50,865 nucleotides of DNA from Companilactobacillus crustorum JCM 15951 (GCF_001434585.1 NZ_AZDB01000013.1:1-50865), one strand, 5' to 3'. Positions 1-10,113 are shown, counted from the first letter of the stretch. A program made the numbers and translations. Notes: a model not told the origin generated them from the letters alone.

Positions 1-9
1 CTATCAACT

Positions 10-192
10 CTATTTATCGTACAGCCTATGTTTACCTTGATGTCTCAAGAGATTAATTAGGGTTTGCCGATCAAAAGCATATTTGAAGAAGTTCTCGACA
101 ATATCTCGATAGTTAAGCCAAATGGCCGCAAATAACCCAGCAAGTATCAGGAGACCGATAGTGATAAAGAAAATTTTATGACGAAGTTTCAT
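10..192 (-). CDS. Small membrane protein, possibly truncated
   Basis: A 60-residue ORF with one hydrophobic segment (about residues 7-26) after a basic start (MKLRHK). A GAGGT ribosome site lies about 8 bases before the ATG, so translation is plausible. It ends at a TAG followed at once by more stops. The stretch after the membrane helix (DRQTLINLLRHQG) loosely resembles the start of TVP38/TMEM64-type membrane proteins, which are much longer, so this could be the front of a broken gene that continues outside the window. I do not recognise a function. Confidence 0.45.
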   Translation of the reverse strand: MKLRHKIFFITIGLLILAGLFAAIWLNYRDIVENFFKYAFDRQTLINLLRHQGKHRLYDK

Positions 193-331
193 GGCAATAC
201 CTCAGAATTGGAGTTAATAATTCCAACTTATCATATTTGCGAGTAAAAGTAATTGAAAAGCTAGTAATAAACCTGATATCTTAAAGTTCTTGTTTAGAAT
301 GAGGTTAAGTCGATTTCATTTTTTATATTAT

Positions 332-663
332 GGCTCTTTCTCAAGTTTGGTTATGGCATAAGTATATTTAAATTCCCGTCCTCCACAAAAAGTGGGAATG
401 CTGTTGGAACGCTATGGGCCGGTTCGAAAGTAATTATTTTACACTTCGTGCAAAATAATGGATTTCCAAACTCGGCCTCATTGTAACCGGCAAAGCTGGT
501 AACAATGATTTCATAGCTGAATGCATTCCCACTTTTTGCTCCAGACTGAATCCTACTTTGTTCACTAACTATTATAAAATTTAAATAGCAGATAAAAACT
601 GCCACTGTTAAGAAATTCAAGCATAAATGTATGCCTGGAATACCTAATAGTGACAGTTTTTTT
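332..663 (-). repeat. Composite structured repeat, copy 1 (long form)
   Basis: This 332-base stretch is repeated in inverted orientation at 12515-12752. It holds two rods. Rod A (about 594-663) is a long imperfect hairpin ending in a T run, and could terminate scrK transcripts on the minus strand. Rod B has arms 387-401 and 523-537 (15 bp, perfect), an internal loop (TGTTGGAAC against TGAAT) and an inner stem 411-416/512-517. Relative to the other copy, rod B here carries about 94 extra bases that fold into two more hairpins (417-477 and 481-505). An 89-codon ORF crosses the repeat, but the palindromic structure argues against a protein. This element fills most of the 193-757 gene-free stretch; the rest shows nothing clear. 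Confidence 0.75.
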
Positions 664-757
664 AATTTAAAATTTTCATTTAGTATATAGAGATAAAATC
701 TCTACATTGCAAATGCAAACTTGTTCAATGTTTCCGTTAAGTAAAACTATATCTTAT

Positions 758-1630
758 TTAGTCTTGTAATTCACGAATAGCCAAGGCAAAATCGCCTAGA
801 GTGGCTGAACCGTTGTTCTTAATTTCAGGCATGGTAATGTATTTATTCAATTCAGGTACGTTGATATAGTCGTTGAGCAAATCCTTAAATTGAGCACGAA
901 CTTTAACTAAGAATGGTTCGCTCACAACGCCGCCACCGAAGACAATTTTATCTGGGCGTAAAATCATAGTAACTTGAATAGCTGCTTGTGCCAAGTAATA
1001 AGCCATAATATCCCAAACGTGGTCTGTCAATGGAACGTCTTTGCCAGGTTTGCCAAGGCGAGCATCAAAAGTTGGACCGGCAACTAATCCTTCTAAACAA
1101 TCACCGTGGAATGGACAGATACCTTTAAAATCAAGGTCATCTGGGTGACGTTTTAGGAAAGTATGTCCCATTTCAGGATGACCAAGGTCACCGATAAATT
1201 TTCCATTAGAAATTGCACCGGCACCCACACCTGTTCCAATTGTGTAGTAAACTAGTGAATCAATTTTTTCATTAGATAACGTTGACATAACGTATTCTCC
1301 GTAAGCAGAACCATTAACATCAGTTGTCCAAAACATTGGTATATCAAATTCCTTTTTCATTATGCCAATGAAATTTGTGTCTTTCCAACCAGGTTTAGGA
1401 GTGTTCGTTATATAACCATACTTAGGTGAATTTTTTCGTTGTTCGATTGGTCCAAAAGATGCGATACCTAAGGCTTCAATATCGAATTTTTTAAAGTAAT
1501 CAATTGCTTTTTGTAGAGTTTCCTCTGGTGTAGTTGTAGGGAAATGAATGCTATCTTTGATCCGATAATCTTCATCGCCTACAGCACAAACAAATTTAGT
1601 TCCGCCTGCTTCAATACTTCCAACTAACAA
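758..1630 (-). CDS. scrK: Fructokinase, ROK family
   Basis: Phosphorylates fructose with ATP in the cytoplasm. The 290-residue protein opens with the ROK phosphate loop (SIEAGGTKF), has the central GTGVGAGAI stretch, and carries the His/Cys zinc cluster of BsFRK-type enzymes (HPEMGH, then ICPFHGDCLEG near residues 150-180). Its length fits the family. The start is a TTG at 1630, preceded at the right distance by AGGAGAG; no ATG serves better. A cre-like site sits about 20 bases upstream, suggesting CcpA control. It stands alone, with no sucrose or PTS genes beside it. Sugar specificity within ROK kinases cannot be fixed from sequence alone. Confidence 0.85.
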   Translation of the reverse strand: MLVGSIEAGGTKFVCAVGDEDYRIKDSIHFPTTTPEETLQKAIDYFKKFDIEALGIASFGPIEQRKNSPKYGYITNTPKPGWKDTNFIGIMKKEFDIPMFWTTDVNGSAYGEYVMSTLSNEKIDSLVYYTIGTGVGAGAISNGKFIGDLGHPEMGHTFLKRHPDDLDFKGICPFHGDCLEGLVAGPTFDARLGKPGKDVPLTDHVWDIMAYYLAQAAIQVTMILRPDKIVFGGGVVSEPFLVKVRAQFKDLLNDYINVPELNKYITMPEIKNNGSATLGDFALAIRELQD

Positions 1631-1651
1631 AATAATCTCTCCTCATTTTCA

Positions 1652-1665
1652 AGTAATCGTTTTCA
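1652..1665 (-). promoter_or_regulatory. cre-like site before scrK
   Basis: On the minus strand the site reads TGAAAACGATTACT, matching the CcpA consensus TGWAANCGNTNWCA at all but the last base. It lies just upstream of the scrK ribosome site, a position suited to blocking transcription. Binding is inferred. Confidence 0.55.
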
Positions 1666-1725
1666 ATGATTTACACAATACTATTTTTTGTTTTTCTCGT
1701 CAAATGAAGTTAAATTAATTTTGAT

Positions 1726-2202
1726 TTAATAAATTGTATGTAATGAATCGTCTTTAAAGCCTTCAAATGCCTTAATTGTCATGTCTCGATCATGCTGTTC
1801 TAAATTGAGGACTTTTTTATTCTGTAAACCTTCATTGAGGTAATTGTAAATAAAGTCATCTCTAAAACCGATTTCTTTAGCATCTTTAGCAGTATTGCCG
1901 TAATAACAAGTTTTAATATTGGACCAAATGATTGCTCCTAAACACATTGGGCAAGGATAGGCATTAGTGTAGAGTTCACAGCCTGATAAATCATGTGTCC
2001 CTAATTTTTGACAGGCTTTTCTAATCGTAAATATTTCTCCGTGGGCGGTAGGATCATCATTTGCCAGGACATGATTTCTGCCTTGAGCAATAATTTGACC
2101 GTCTTTTACGATCACAGTACCAAAAGGTCCTCCTACTTGAGTACCAACATTCTTTTCTGCTTCATCAGCAGCAATTTTCATGAATCTTCTATCATATGAC
2201 AT
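1726..2202 (-). CDS. guaD: Guanine deaminase-like nucleoside/base deaminase
   Basis: Zinc-dependent deaminase of the cytidine-deaminase fold, most like the short bacterial GuaD that converts guanine to xanthine for purine salvage. The zinc motifs are plain: TAHGEI (His ligand and catalytic Glu) and PCPMC (two Cys ligands). From the ATG at 2202 the protein has 158 residues, close to Bacillus GuaD. I chose this start over an upstream ATG at 2226 because GGAGATG lies six bases before it. A related specificity (tRNA adenosine or another base) is possible but less likely given the C-terminal extension. Single gene. Confidence 0.75.
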   Translation of the reverse strand: MSYDRRFMKIAADEAEKNVGTQVGGPFGTVIVKDGQIIAQGRNHVLANDDPTAHGEIFTIRKACQKLGTHDLSGCELYTNAYPCPMCLGAIIWSNIKTCYYGNTAKDAKEIGFRDDFIYNYLNEGLQNKKVLNLEQHDRDMTIKAFEGFKDDSLHTIY

Positions 2203-2347
2203 ATAAAACATCTCCAATATTGTCATTATAATGCAAAATATTACAAAAATCGTAACACAGGTGATTGATATCTAAAATAAATACTTTTGTGATCACAGGA
2301 AGTAGTGAATAATATAATCATATGAGTGTATTATTGGGGATTTTAAG

Positions 2348-2596
2348 ATGGCAATTTGTATTACGGGAACTGGTCTGGTAAATGCTCCAATACTTATTGC
2401 CGCAATGTGGCTGGCTCATTCTTTTAAATTGCCCATTATGATTGTGGCAGTATTTAAGTACTTGGATACTAACTTTGAAGCGCGGCTTTCGTCGATTTTA
2501 TATTTAGGTATAATAGTTATTATTTTCTCCGTTATAGCGGTGTTCGCTTTGAAAAAAGATAATTCCCAGATGGTTAAAAATACTACGATTGAATAA
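2348..2596 (+). CDS. Two-helix membrane protein, possible transporter remnant
   Basis: An 82-residue ORF with two hydrophobic stretches (about residues 5-40 and 50-68) and a polar tail. The pattern resembles the last helices of a major-facilitator transporter, so it may be the 3' remnant of a lost gene. GGGGA seven bases before the ATG means it could still be translated. No family is recognised with confidence. It is followed by a terminator shared with the converging murJ-like gene. Confidence 0.35.
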   Translation: MAICITGTGLVNAPILIAAMWLAHSFKLPIMIVAVFKYLDTNFEARLSSILYLGIIVIIFSVIAVFALKKDNSQMVKNTTIE

Positions 2597-2607
2597 TTTG
2601 GAGATAG

Positions 2608-2652
2608 AAAAAATCCATAGTGACTTGGTTTAAAAGTCATTATGGATTTTTT
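2608..2652. terminator. Bidirectional terminator
   Basis: Inverted repeat AAAAATCCATA(G)TGACTT / AAGTCA(T)TATGGATTTTTT, with A and T runs on either side. It sits between converging genes and can stop both. Confidence 0.8.
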
Positions 2653-2671
2653 AGTTAACGAAAAGTTTCTA

Positions 2672-4294
2672 TTAGTAAATTTTTGTGTCACGAATTTCTT
2701 TCAAAATCTTTAGAGAGCCATCTTTGTAGCTCATAAATCCGTAGACGGCTACACCGATCAAACCACAGATAATGATAACAATCATAGCACCAATCTTTGT
2801 AGCGTCGGAGATAACCTTGACGACCAGAAAGTCAGCTATGGAAACGACGATTAGCATAACAATACCATCTAAAAGGATCTTTAATAAACGCTTGCCTAGT
2901 TCTTTGTCAACAATATGGAATTGCTGATTAATTAGTCTAAAGGCGAAGTAGCTCATGACTAAGAAAGCTATAGTTGAGGCCGTTAGAGGTCCGTAAACAC
3001 CTAAAGCCAAAGTTAATGGCAATTGTAGAACAATCTTGATTAAGTAGGCAATAACAAGGTAGAGCATTGATTTCTTCACATGATGGGTAACCTGTAAAAT
3101 GTTTTCCAAAATCATGAAGGCACAATAGAAGAAGGCTTCAAAACAGGAAACAATCAATACTTTGGAACCTAGGGCACTTTGATTATAGAAAACAAACACT
3201 GTCCATAATTGACGACTAATCGCCATCATACCGAAAGTGGCAGGTAAGATTATGAAAACAGTGAATTGAACAATATTACGCATCAATTTTTGAATTTGAG
3301 AATTTTCTATTTTTCGACTGACCATAGCCGATAAGGCGGGAATAACTGAGGCCGAGACGGAGATAGCTAGTGAGACTAAGACCATAATTAATTTGTTAGC
3401 TTGGAAACCAAACATAGCATATAAGTCATCAATAGTTCTTTGACTGGCATGGAGAATCAATTCATAAATCCAAGTAAAAGTTGTCTGATCGAATAATTGG
3501 AGCACCGTCATGATAGTGTCGACTAATAAGAATGGAATGGCCGAACGCAACATTGATGAAAAACTAATTTCTGGACCGTTTTCTGGAAGATCCTTTGTAG
3601 TTTTGACATCTTCGATAGTAACAGAACGTCTGACTTTTATTCTAATCCAAATCAAGAATAGATAAGCTAAAGTGGCACCGATAAATGAGGCTAGAGTAGA
3701 CTGATTAACTGCAGTCATGTAATTGCCCTTTTGAAGAATCATGATTGTATAAGTGGCATAAAGCATATAAGCTACTCGAGCAATCTGTTCAATAACTTGA
3801 GAAAAGGCTGAATATGAAATGAAAGCATAACCTTGAATGTAGCCACGTAAAATACCAAGAGCTGGAATGACTAACATAGCTACACTCAAATATTTAATTG
3901 GAGTTACCACTCGCATATCGCCAGCGGCTAAAACAATCGCTACATACTTTGCTCCAAAGAACATAATTCCGGCACAGACTAATCCAACTAAAGACATGTA
4001 GAAAGTATATTTTTTAAAGAGCTTCTCGCTTTGATCATATCGTCCCAAAGCATTATGGGCAGCGACTTCTTTAGAAATAGCTGATGGAATCCCCGCCGTA
4101 GCAATAATCAAAAAGAGATTGTAGATGTTATAGACTTTACCATATAAGGCATTAGCGGCTCCAACAGCTAATGGTCCAATCCAAATATTCCAAGGAATAA
4201 TATAGACGACTGATAAAATACGTGACAGAATTCCGCTTAAAGAAATCCAAAGGGAACTTTTGAGTAATGAATCTTTTTTCATTTTGTTATCCAT
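2672..4294 (-). CDS. ytgP: Lipid II flippase-like protein (MurJ/YtgP, MVF superfamily)
   Basis: A 540-residue polytopic membrane protein with about 14 helices. The N-terminal stretch (LLKSSLWISLSGILSRILSV, followed by a glycine-rich PLAVGAANALYGKVYNIYNLFL segment) and the basic cytoplasmic loops match the YtgP/SpoVB branch of the MOP exporter superfamily. B. subtilis YtgP is the MurJ lipid II flippase that moves the peptidoglycan precursor across the membrane. Related members export teichoic-acid or other polysaccharide units, so the exact substrate is inferred. The ribosome site is weak; an ATG four codons downstream is an alternative start. Monocistronic or cotranscribed with the DUF1304 gene 36 bases upstream. 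Confidence 0.75.
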   Translation of the reverse strand: MDNKMKKDSLLKSSLWISLSGILSRILSVVYIIPWNIWIGPLAVGAANALYGKVYNIYNLFLIIATAGIPSAISKEVAAHNALGRYDQSEKLFKKYTFYMSLVGLVCAGIMFFGAKYVAIVLAAGDMRVVTPIKYLSVAMLVIPALGILRGYIQGYAFISYSAFSQVIEQIARVAYMLYATYTIMILQKGNYMTAVNQSTLASFIGATLAYLFLIWIRIKVRRSVTIEDVKTTKDLPENGPEISFSSMLRSAIPFLLVDTIMTVLQLFDQTTFTWIYELILHASQRTIDDLYAMFGFQANKLIMVLVSLAISVSASVIPALSAMVSRKIENSQIQKLMRNIVQFTVFIILPATFGMMAISRQLWTVFVFYNQSALGSKVLIVSCFEAFFYCAFMILENILQVTHHVKKSMLYLVIAYLIKIVLQLPLTLALGVYGPLTASTIAFLVMSYFAFRLINQQFHIVDKELGKRLLKILLDGIVMLIVVSIADFLVVKVISDATKIGAMIVIIICGLIGVAVYGFMSYKDGSLKILKEIRDTKIY

Positions 4295-4330
4295 TCTTAT
4301 AAAATTACTTATATTATAGAAGCTTTTGAA

Positions 4331-4702
4331 TTAATGATAAAAAGCAATCACGAATATCAAAGCAATAAAAGCAGGTAATCCCTGTAGATAAAGGATCTTT
4401 TTGGTCGCAGTAACGGCACCATAAATTGCTACGATGATAATGTAGATCATCATCATAATTAGAATCAATTTTAAAGTGTTGCCAGTAAAAAATAAGATCA
4501 TCATCAAAATTAATATACCAAGCATACCGTTATAGATACCTTGATTTGCTAAGGCTGTTTGAGCCTCTTTAGTTTTTACAAAATTAACGGGCATGTCAAA
4601 GGCATTGGCTTGGGCATCTGGTTTAGCAAACATTTCTAATCCAGCGATACCAATGTGTTCCAAAGCCACCAATGCAACTAAAAATAAAGTTAAAATTTGC
4701 AT
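4331..4702 (-). CDS. DUF1304 family membrane protein
   Basis: A 123-residue protein with four predicted membrane helices. The opening helix (TLFLVALVALEHIGIAGLEMF) and the NQGIYNG motif near residue 53 are hallmarks of DUF1304 (COG3759), a small family of unknown function common in lactobacilli. AAGGAAG before the ATG supports the start. It lies upstream of the flippase-like gene on the same strand; no functional link is visible. Confidence 0.7.
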   Translation of the reverse strand: MQILTLFLVALVALEHIGIAGLEMFAKPDAQANAFDMPVNFVKTKEAQTALANQGIYNGMLGILILMMILFFTGNTLKLILIMMMIYIIIVAIYGAVTATKKILYLQGLPAFIALIFVIAFYH

Positions 4703-4785
4703 TATAATCTTCCTTCTATTAAAAGTATAAGTACCATATTAAACCGTTTTGAATTGTTGTACAAATTGAATTTTCAAACAAAAAA

Positions 4786-4814
4786 GAAGAATCATAATTA
4801 TATTACGATTCTTC
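4786..4814 (-). terminator. Terminator overlapping a stop codon
   Basis: On the minus strand a GAAGAATC...GATTCTTC stem is followed by seven or more T. The stop codon of the upstream CDS (4803-4805) lies inside the hairpin. Confidence 0.75.
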
Positions 4815-5114
4815 ATCAGGTTTCAACATTACAAATTTTTGAGCAAATTTGCCTTTTTGATGAATTTTAGCTTGGCGGAGGCTGTCCATTTCTTCGTAAG
4901 TAATTGAAGCATCAGCAAGAATAGCTCTGATAACTTCCTCCAAATCACCCAGTTCTTCAACTAAATTAGCACGAGTTTTGGCAGTTTTAACTTCCTGAGC
5001 TTCTTCAGTAATTTTTTCGCGAAGTGATGAGCGATAATCTTCGTTTGAAAGGACTTCAAATTCAGCATCATTTGAAAGTACGTCGGGTATTTTATCCCGA
5101 ACCAATTTCTTCAT
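4803..5114 (-). CDS. MazG-like nucleoside triphosphate pyrophosphohydrolase
   Basis: A 103-residue protein beginning MKKLVRDKIPDVL, with EEAQEV near residue 38 and EELGDLEEVIRAIL near residue 54. This is the acidic E-x2-E...E-x2-D metal-binding layout of all-alpha NTP pyrophosphatases (MazG/PRA-PH-like, COG4997 type). Such enzymes hydrolyse nucleotides to monophosphates, often for housecleaning; the true substrate is unknown. AGGGGGAA precedes the ATG. Its last codons form part of the terminator hairpin. Confidence 0.75.
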   Translation of the reverse strand: MKKLVRDKIPDVLSNDAEFEVLSNEDYRSSLREKITEEAQEVKTAKTRANLVEELGDLEEVIRAILADASITYEEMDSLRQAKIHQKGKFAQKFVMLKPDEES

Positions 5115-5225
5115 AATATAAATTCCCCCTAAAACGTCTGTAGAGAAATCTTACCATGAAGATAGCAATCCACCAAATTATAAATTAATAAGCGTCTTAT
5201 TTGATAATAATAATATTATGATGAT

Positions 5226-5618
5226 ATGATTTTTTTAAATAAAATTATAAAAGTGTTGGTTATTATGAATCTATCAAATGTAGTTTTTACGGAATTGTAT
5301 GGAGGAATACTATTAATATTAATAACTGGTATAATTGCGGTTTTATTTGTTAATGACTTTATTCGCAAAAGAATGGTACTGGAATGTAGGAAAGTATTAA
5401 GAAATAAAGAACGCATATTTAAAATAGCAGTTGATAATGAAACAGCTAATTATTTAATAAATAATAGTAATCAAGAACTCTATCGGGTTGATGAAAATAT
5501 TTCTAAAAAAAATAATGTGATTAGGTACAAGTTATGCCTAAAAAAGAAAAGCTTCGATTTTTATTTAAAAAAAGAAAATTTATGGAATTATAAAGTTATA
5601 GCTATAAAGATGTATTGA
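5226..5618 (+). CDS. Hypothetical membrane-anchored protein
   Basis: A 130-residue ORF. One strong membrane helix lies near residues 24-45 (LYGGILLILITGIIAVLFV), followed by a basic segment and a charged Lys/Asn-rich C-terminal region of about 80 residues. The coding region is more AT-rich than its neighbours and no convincing ribosome site precedes the first ATG; an internal ATG at 5271 would still keep the helix. A terminator follows directly, which supports a real transcript. No family recognised. Confidence 0.45.
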   Translation: MIFLNKIIKVLVIMNLSNVVFTELYGGILLILITGIIAVLFVNDFIRKRMVLECRKVLRNKERIFKIAVDNETANYLINNSNQELYRVDENISKKNNVIRYKLCLKKKSFDFYLKKENLWNYKVIAIKMY

Positions 5619-5619
5619 T

Positions 5620-5650
5620 AATCCTGTCACGCTGGTGGTAGGATTTTTTT
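5620..5650 (+). terminator. Rho-independent terminator
   Basis: AATCCT / AGGATT stem with an inner CAC/GTG pairing, followed by seven T, directly after the hypothetical gene and before guaB. Confidence 0.65.
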
Positions 5651-5666
5651 ATTTCACAAACTTTGA

Positions 5667-5695
5667 TTGACTATTACGGAAAAATTAGATACCAT
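5667..5695 (+). promoter_or_regulatory. guaB promoter
   Basis: TTGACT (5667-5672), 17-base spacer, TACCAT (5690-5695), about 50 bases before the guaB start. Confidence 0.5.
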
Positions 5696-5720
5696 GTTTA
5701 TAAATTTTACCCACTAATAG

Positions 5721-7226
<1,506 letters not shown>

Positions 7227-7242
7227 ATTTATTTCTAAAATA

Positions 7243-7281
7243 AAAAAGTGCAATATTCGTATTATGAATATTGCACTTTTT
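7243..7281 (+). terminator. guaB terminator
   Basis: A long hairpin (AAAAAGTGCAATATTC ... GAATATTGCACTTTTT). Its inner part is shared with the hairpin after the suf operon. Confidence 0.85.
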
Positions 7282-7324
7282 GCTGCAAATTTTTATTGAT
7301 AAAACAGTTTTGTTACAGTTTTTT

Positions 7325-8716
7325 TTAATGATTTTCTTTGCTATGCCGATATCCATAACTAAAGTAGATTACTAATCCTATAGCGGTCCAGATAGCATAC
7401 ATTATCCAAGTGAAATTTTGTAATTGGGTCATTAAGTAGATACAAGCTACAAAAGATATTAATGGCAGAATTGGATATAGGGGAACTCTAAAGGCCGGCG
7501 TAAGATCACGGGTATTTTTACCATGACGTAAAAAGATAACGCCGATTGAAGTGACAGAAAAGGCTAAGAGGGTTCCGATGTTAACCAGTTCAGTGATTTT
7601 TTCAATGGGAATGACAGCTGCACAACTAGCAGCTATTAGACCAACTAAAATTGTGCTCCGAATAGGGACACCTTTAGAGCTGAGTTTCTTGAATTGATGT
7701 GGCAAAAGGCCGTCACGACTAAATGAAAAAATTAAACGAGTTCCACCATAAATGACGACTAACAGAACAGTCGTCATGCCCATAATGGCACCTAAGGAAA
7801 CAATTCCAGAAATCCAATTTAAGTTCAACAAATTCAAAGCATGGGAAACTGGATCGGCAACATTTAGTTTTTTGTAATTAACAGCACCAACTAAAACTAA
7901 GGAAACTAAACTGTAGAGAACAGCAACGATCAATAAGGAGGCAATAATACCAATTGGCATATTTCTTTTAGGATTTCTTACCTCTTCGCTGGCTGAAGAA
8001 ACCACGTCAAATCCCAGAAAAGCATAGAATGCCACGGCAGCACCACGACCAATTCCACCGACACCAAAAGGTAAAAAGGGATTATAGTTTTTTGGTTTAA
8101 CATAAAAAATAGTTACGGCAACGAACAAAAGAATAACAAATATTTTAACATAAACCATGATGGTATTTACTTTCATTGACTCAGTCATGCCTTGTAGCAA
8201 TAAAACGGTAGCGATAAAGACGATCACAAAAGCAACAATATCAAATCTACCGCCGGAATTGCCAGCAGTACCAGCTGCCGATTGAAGTTCTTTGGGAAGA
8301 TAAATACCAAATCCTGCAAGCAGATTTCTAAAGTAAGCCGACCAACTGACAGCCGTAGATGAGGCCGCAAAAAGATATTCTGATATTAGCGACCAGCCAA
8401 CGATCCAAGCAATTATTTCACCATAGACGGAATAAGAATAGGTATAGGCACTACCTGCTAGTGGTATCGTTGAAGAAAATTCAGAATAACAAAAGGCCGC
8501 ACCGATACAGACAACCGCAGCTAAAAGATAAGTTAGAATAACACCCGGTCCAGCATAATTGGCAGCAATAATTCCCGGAGTAATAAAGATACCAGAGCCG
8601 ACAATAACGCCAACGCCCATAATGACTAGATCCTTGGCAGAAAGAGTTCTCTGCAAAGTGGTTTTTTCATTTAGTAAATCGTTAACGATATCTTTCTTTC
8701 TGAAAAATGAAGGCAT
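7325..8716 (-). CDS. APC-family cationic amino-acid permease
   Basis: A 463-residue, 12-helix transporter. It has the APC N-terminal signature (LVIMGVGVIVGSGIFITPG, near residue 30) and the SEFSSTIPLAGSAYTYSY segment typical of the CAT subfamily (YfnA-like). A cytoplasmic SASEEVRNPKRNMPIGI loop follows helix 6. It likely imports a cationic or branched amino acid by proton symport; the substrate cannot be read from sequence. Single gene, convergent with guaB. Confidence 0.8.
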   Translation of the reverse strand: MPSFFRKKDIVNDLLNEKTTLQRTLSAKDLVIMGVGVIVGSGIFITPGIIAANYAGPGVILTYLLAAVVCIGAAFCYSEFSSTIPLAGSAYTYSYSVYGEIIAWIVGWSLISEYLFAASSTAVSWSAYFRNLLAGFGIYLPKELQSAAGTAGNSGGRFDIVAFVIVFIATVLLLQGMTESMKVNTIMVYVKIFVILLFVAVTIFYVKPKNYNPFLPFGVGGIGRGAAVAFYAFLGFDVVSSASEEVRNPKRNMPIGIIASLLIVAVLYSLVSLVLVGAVNYKKLNVADPVSHALNLLNLNWISGIVSLGAIMGMTTVLLVVIYGGTRLIFSFSRDGLLPHQFKKLSSKGVPIRSTILVGLIAASCAAVIPIEKITELVNIGTLLAFSVTSIGVIFLRHGKNTRDLTPAFRVPLYPILPLISFVACIYLMTQLQNFTWIMYAIWTAIGLVIYFSYGYRHSKENH

Positions 8717-9013
8717 AGTGACACTTCCTGACTGTTTAAAGGATAATTTCTTTAATCATATTATAATAAAGTTAATCTTTTAAAACAGTGATTAGTCTTA
8801 TATTATTTAAAAAATTCCGCCTTCCACAAAAACTGTTGTATTATTTTTCATTTTAAATAATTAGATACGAAAAAGGCTAATGACTTTTTATATTATAGTC
8901 ATTAGCTCTTTTCGCGTAGAAGCCTATATTAAAACTAATATGCAAGTTTAAATCTAATAGCTCCAACAGATGCACCTTAATCTGGAGCGCAGTGGAAGAT
9001 GGCAATAAAATAA
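8717..9013. repeat. Intergenic stretch with degenerate repeat traces
   Basis: Besides the terminator at 8871-8912, the segment 8816-8842 (CCTTCCACAAAAACTGTTG) looks like the flank of the structured repeats near 385 and 12700 with the stem deleted. 8962-8990 forms a GCTCCA/TGGAGC hairpin. The whole could be a decayed copy of that element. Weak. Confidence 0.3.
8871..8912 (-). terminator. Terminator of the AEC transporter gene
   Basis: GCTAATGACT / AGTCATTAGC stem flanked by A and T runs on both sides. It can end the minus-strand transcript from the upstream transporter. Confidence 0.75.
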
Positions 9014-9952
9014 TTATTTGATTAAAACCATGATGATAGGAACGACGATCAAACTTAACAAGGTAGTTTCAGTTACCATAATTGCGGCATAATCAGAATC
9101 GGCATTGTATAAGCGAGCCACAACAGGAGCGTTAGTCATAACGGGCATAGCTGCTTGCACAATGAAGACTTGTCTCATTAATGGAGTAGCTGGAATAAAG
9201 AGGAATAAGGCAGCCATGAGTAATGGAGCACAGAGAAATCTTCCAAAGAGAATAGCCAAATTATCTTTATGGAAGGAGATGTTTTTAAGACCGGCGTTAT
9301 AGATGGAAATACCGATAAAAATCATCGAAAGTGGAATGGTCAAATTTCCTAAATATTGAAAGTCAGACATTAAGAAGTTTGGCAGATGGATATGAAACAT
9401 AACTAGGATTAAACCAATGATAAAACCCATTAGTGGTGGAGAAAAGACTTTTTTCAAAGTTGTTTTCAATTTGAAATGTCCTTTGATTTCGCCATCCATT
9501 TGAATCAGATAAGTTCCTAATGTCCAAAAGAATGTGGTGTTAGCCATGTAATAAACTAAAACGTAAGGCAAACTTTTTTCACCAAACAAAGCCATATTAA
9601 CTGGTAATCCCACGAAAACGGTATTGGAATTGAAAAACATAGAAGAGAATAGTCCCTTATGTTTAGGATCAATTTTGAGTACTTTAATGAGAATAATCGA
9701 AACAAAAATAAGAATAGTCATTGAAAGAACAGGAATACCTAAATCTGGTAATAATTTTACTAATTTTTCGGCAGTAAAATCTTTGGTAATAGTTGAAATC
9801 ATATAAGTTGGTAATGCCACTTGAGTAACCAATTTAGCAATCAATTGAGTTGATTTTTCAGAAAACCAACCTAAATAACTTAAACCATAACCCACGGCAA
9901 TTAAACCAATGATAATCAAAATTCCTTGAATACTAGAGAAGAAAACACCCAT
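9014..9952 (-). CDS. AEC-family (auxin efflux carrier-like) transporter
   Basis: A 312-residue membrane protein with about ten helices in two five-helix halves. Conserved features include GYGLSYLGWFSEKS at the N-terminus, the FNSNTVFVGLPV motif (NxxxxGLP) near residue 110, and APVVARLYNADSDYAA near the C-terminus. In lactobacilli this family includes malate and other organic-acid permeases, so carboxylate transport is the best guess. I placed the start at 9952, where AAGGGTG precedes the ATG, rather than 30 codons upstream where the extension is not family-like. It is divergent from the aldehyde dehydrogenase gene. Confidence 0.75.
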   Translation of the reverse strand: MGVFFSSIQGILIIIGLIAVGYGLSYLGWFSEKSTQLIAKLVTQVALPTYMISTITKDFTAEKLVKLLPDLGIPVLSMTILIFVSIILIKVLKIDPKHKGLFSSMFFNSNTVFVGLPVNMALFGEKSLPYVLVYYMANTTFFWTLGTYLIQMDGEIKGHFKLKTTLKKVFSPPLMGFIIGLILVMFHIHLPNFLMSDFQYLGNLTIPLSMIFIGISIYNAGLKNISFHKDNLAILFGRFLCAPLLMAALFLFIPATPLMRQVFIVQAAMPVMTNAPVVARLYNADSDYAAIMVTETTLLSLIVVPIIMVLIK

Positions 9953-10084
9953 AAAAATACACCCTTTATATAATATATATTCACTATGGTACTCTTTTTT
10001 GAAAAAAACTGAAAAGAGACCTATTATTTTTACTATTTTCAAAATAGGTACGACCCAATAGAAAAAATGGTCGAGTTTAAATTG

Positions 10085-10113
10085 TTGAAATTATTGAAGC
10101 ATCTTTTTACAAT
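10085..10113 (+). promoter_or_regulatory. Promoter of aldehyde dehydrogenase gene
   Basis: TTGAAA (10085-10090), 17 bases, TACAAT (10108-10113), 45 bases upstream of the ATG. Confidence 0.5.

Noticed and set aside
351-620. 89-codon ORF similar to one at 12570-12839, as if a protein family
   Set aside because: Both ORFs lie in the inverted repeat element and resemble each other only because the DNA does. They cross perfect palindromes and have no convincing ribosome sites.
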